Shown: piece by piece, positions 25,398 through 25,903 of the stretch
How the letters are laid out: every line of letters starts with the position of its first letter
How positions within the stretch are numbered: the stretch's first letter is position 1
Assembly: GCA_021783855.1 (NCBI GenBank)
Contig: JAJXTL010000029.1
Span: forward strand, 1 to 25,903
Source of the DNA: Pseudomonadota bacterium
Lineage (GTDB): Bacteria > Pseudomonadota > Gammaproteobacteria > Burkholderiales > Gallionellaceae
Length of the DNA: 25,903 nucleotides
Reading direction: 5' to 3'
Made by a program: the position numbers and the translations under genes
The notes under the pieces: generated by a model
Database searches by the model: none
Seen by the model: only the letters and a program-made list of their open reading frames with translations
What the model was told of the DNA's origin: nothing

Positions 25398-25903
25398 ATG
25401 AAAAAACTTGTAGTCAGTATCGTGTTGTTGAATTTGCTCGCCGCCTGTGCCAGCCAAAAACCAAAAGAAGTGGCCGCTGCGCCAGCTCAGGCACCGGCTG
25501 CTACTGCTCCAAAGGCAGCTTCTGCTGAACCAGCACAGACAAATATTGACCCGCTGAATGATCCAAAGAGTATTCTGGCCGGTCGCAGCGTTTACTACCC
25601 GTTTGACGTGGCAGCAGTGCAGGATGCCGACAAGCCGCTGGTGCAGGCGCATGCCAAGTACCTGAGCGAAAATCCTAATCGCACTGTTCGCCTGGAAGGC
25701 AATTGCGATGAACGCGGCAGCACCGAGTACAACCTGGGTCTGGGTCAGCGCCGTGCCGATGGCGTAAAGAAGATGCTTGAAATGGGCGGCGCAAAAGCAG
25801 CTCAGTTGAGCAGCATCAGCTACGGCGAAGAAAAGCCAAAGGCTGCCGGTCATAATGAAGCAGCCTGGTCGCAAAATCGTCGTACCGATTTGAACTACGC
25901 GGC
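25398..25903 (+). CDS. pal: Pal peptidoglycan-associated lipoprotein (runs off right edge)
   Basis: The frame opens at ATG 25398 after GAGGAAAA (25385-25392) and is still open at the window end, with 168 codons visible. The signal peptide is MKKLVVSIVLLNLLAACASQ, with lipobox LAAC and the acylated Cys at 17. There is no Asp at +2, so outer-membrane sorting is expected. An Ala/Pro/Lys-rich linker (about 20-50) leads to the OmpA-like peptidoglycan-binding domain with YYPFD, GNCDERGSTEYNLGLGQRRA (diaminopimelate-binding region) and SQNRRTDLNY near the end. Only a few C-terminal residues are probably missing, judging from the family. It is the last gene of the tol-pal run visible here. Confidence 0.95.
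   Translation, partial: MKKLVVSIVLLNLLAACASQKPKEVAAAPAQAPAATAPKAASAEPAQTNIDPLNDPKSILAGRSVYYPFDVAAVQDADKPLVQAHAKYLSENPNRTVRLEGNCDERGSTEYNLGLGQRRADGVKKMLEMGGAKAAQLSSISYGEEKPKAAGHNEAAWSQNRRTDLNYA

Overview
The window looks like chromosomal DNA of a Betaproteobacterium, probably from the Nitrosomonadales/Gallionellaceae group. This is inferred from the GC-leaning, CTG/CGC-rich codon usage, the yebC-ruvCAB-ybgC-tolQRAB-pal gene order, and a protein pair (5412-6925) that I associate with iron- and methane-oxidising proteobacteria. The species cannot be fixed from the sequence alone. I see no rRNA, tRNA, CRISPR array, prophage or complete insertion sequence.

Layout. The left edge (1-912, minus) is the N-terminal part of an AsmA-like envelope protein. 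It is followed by a large membrane-anchored PAS-GAF-PAS-PAS-GGDEF-EAL protein (1209-4454), an AhpD-like carboxymuconolactone decarboxylase family protein (minus), and a two-gene operon of unrecognised proteins (5412-6925). That operon converges with a ClC chloride/proton antiporter gene. Then come a stand-alone cyclic-nucleotide-binding domain gene overlapping a DUF342/FapA-like gene, the DEAH helicase hrpA, the malic enzyme maeB with a phosphotransacetylase-like tail, a small coiled-coil ORF, a 273-bp palindromic MITE-like element, and an orphan ParA ATPase (minus).

The right third is a housekeeping run, all on the plus strand: yebC, then ruvC-ruvA-ruvB (Holliday junction processing), ybgC and tolQ-tolR-tolA-tolB-pal (trans-envelope Tol-Pal system). 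Most joins from ruvA to tolA are 4-8 nt overlaps or very short gaps. Pal runs off the right end close to its natural terminus.

The most unusual material is non-coding. Between yebC and ruvC a degenerate heptamer array begins inside the yebC stop region and recurs inverted. It abuts a second, codon-diverged copy of the ruvC N-terminal coding segment exactly at codon 2, with ATC where the start codon should be. The small element at 17454-17726 has 29-bp near-perfect terminal inverted repeats flanked by CTAG, and two internal hairpins placed symmetrically around one centre. A G-rich repeat-like segment interrupts hrpA in frame.
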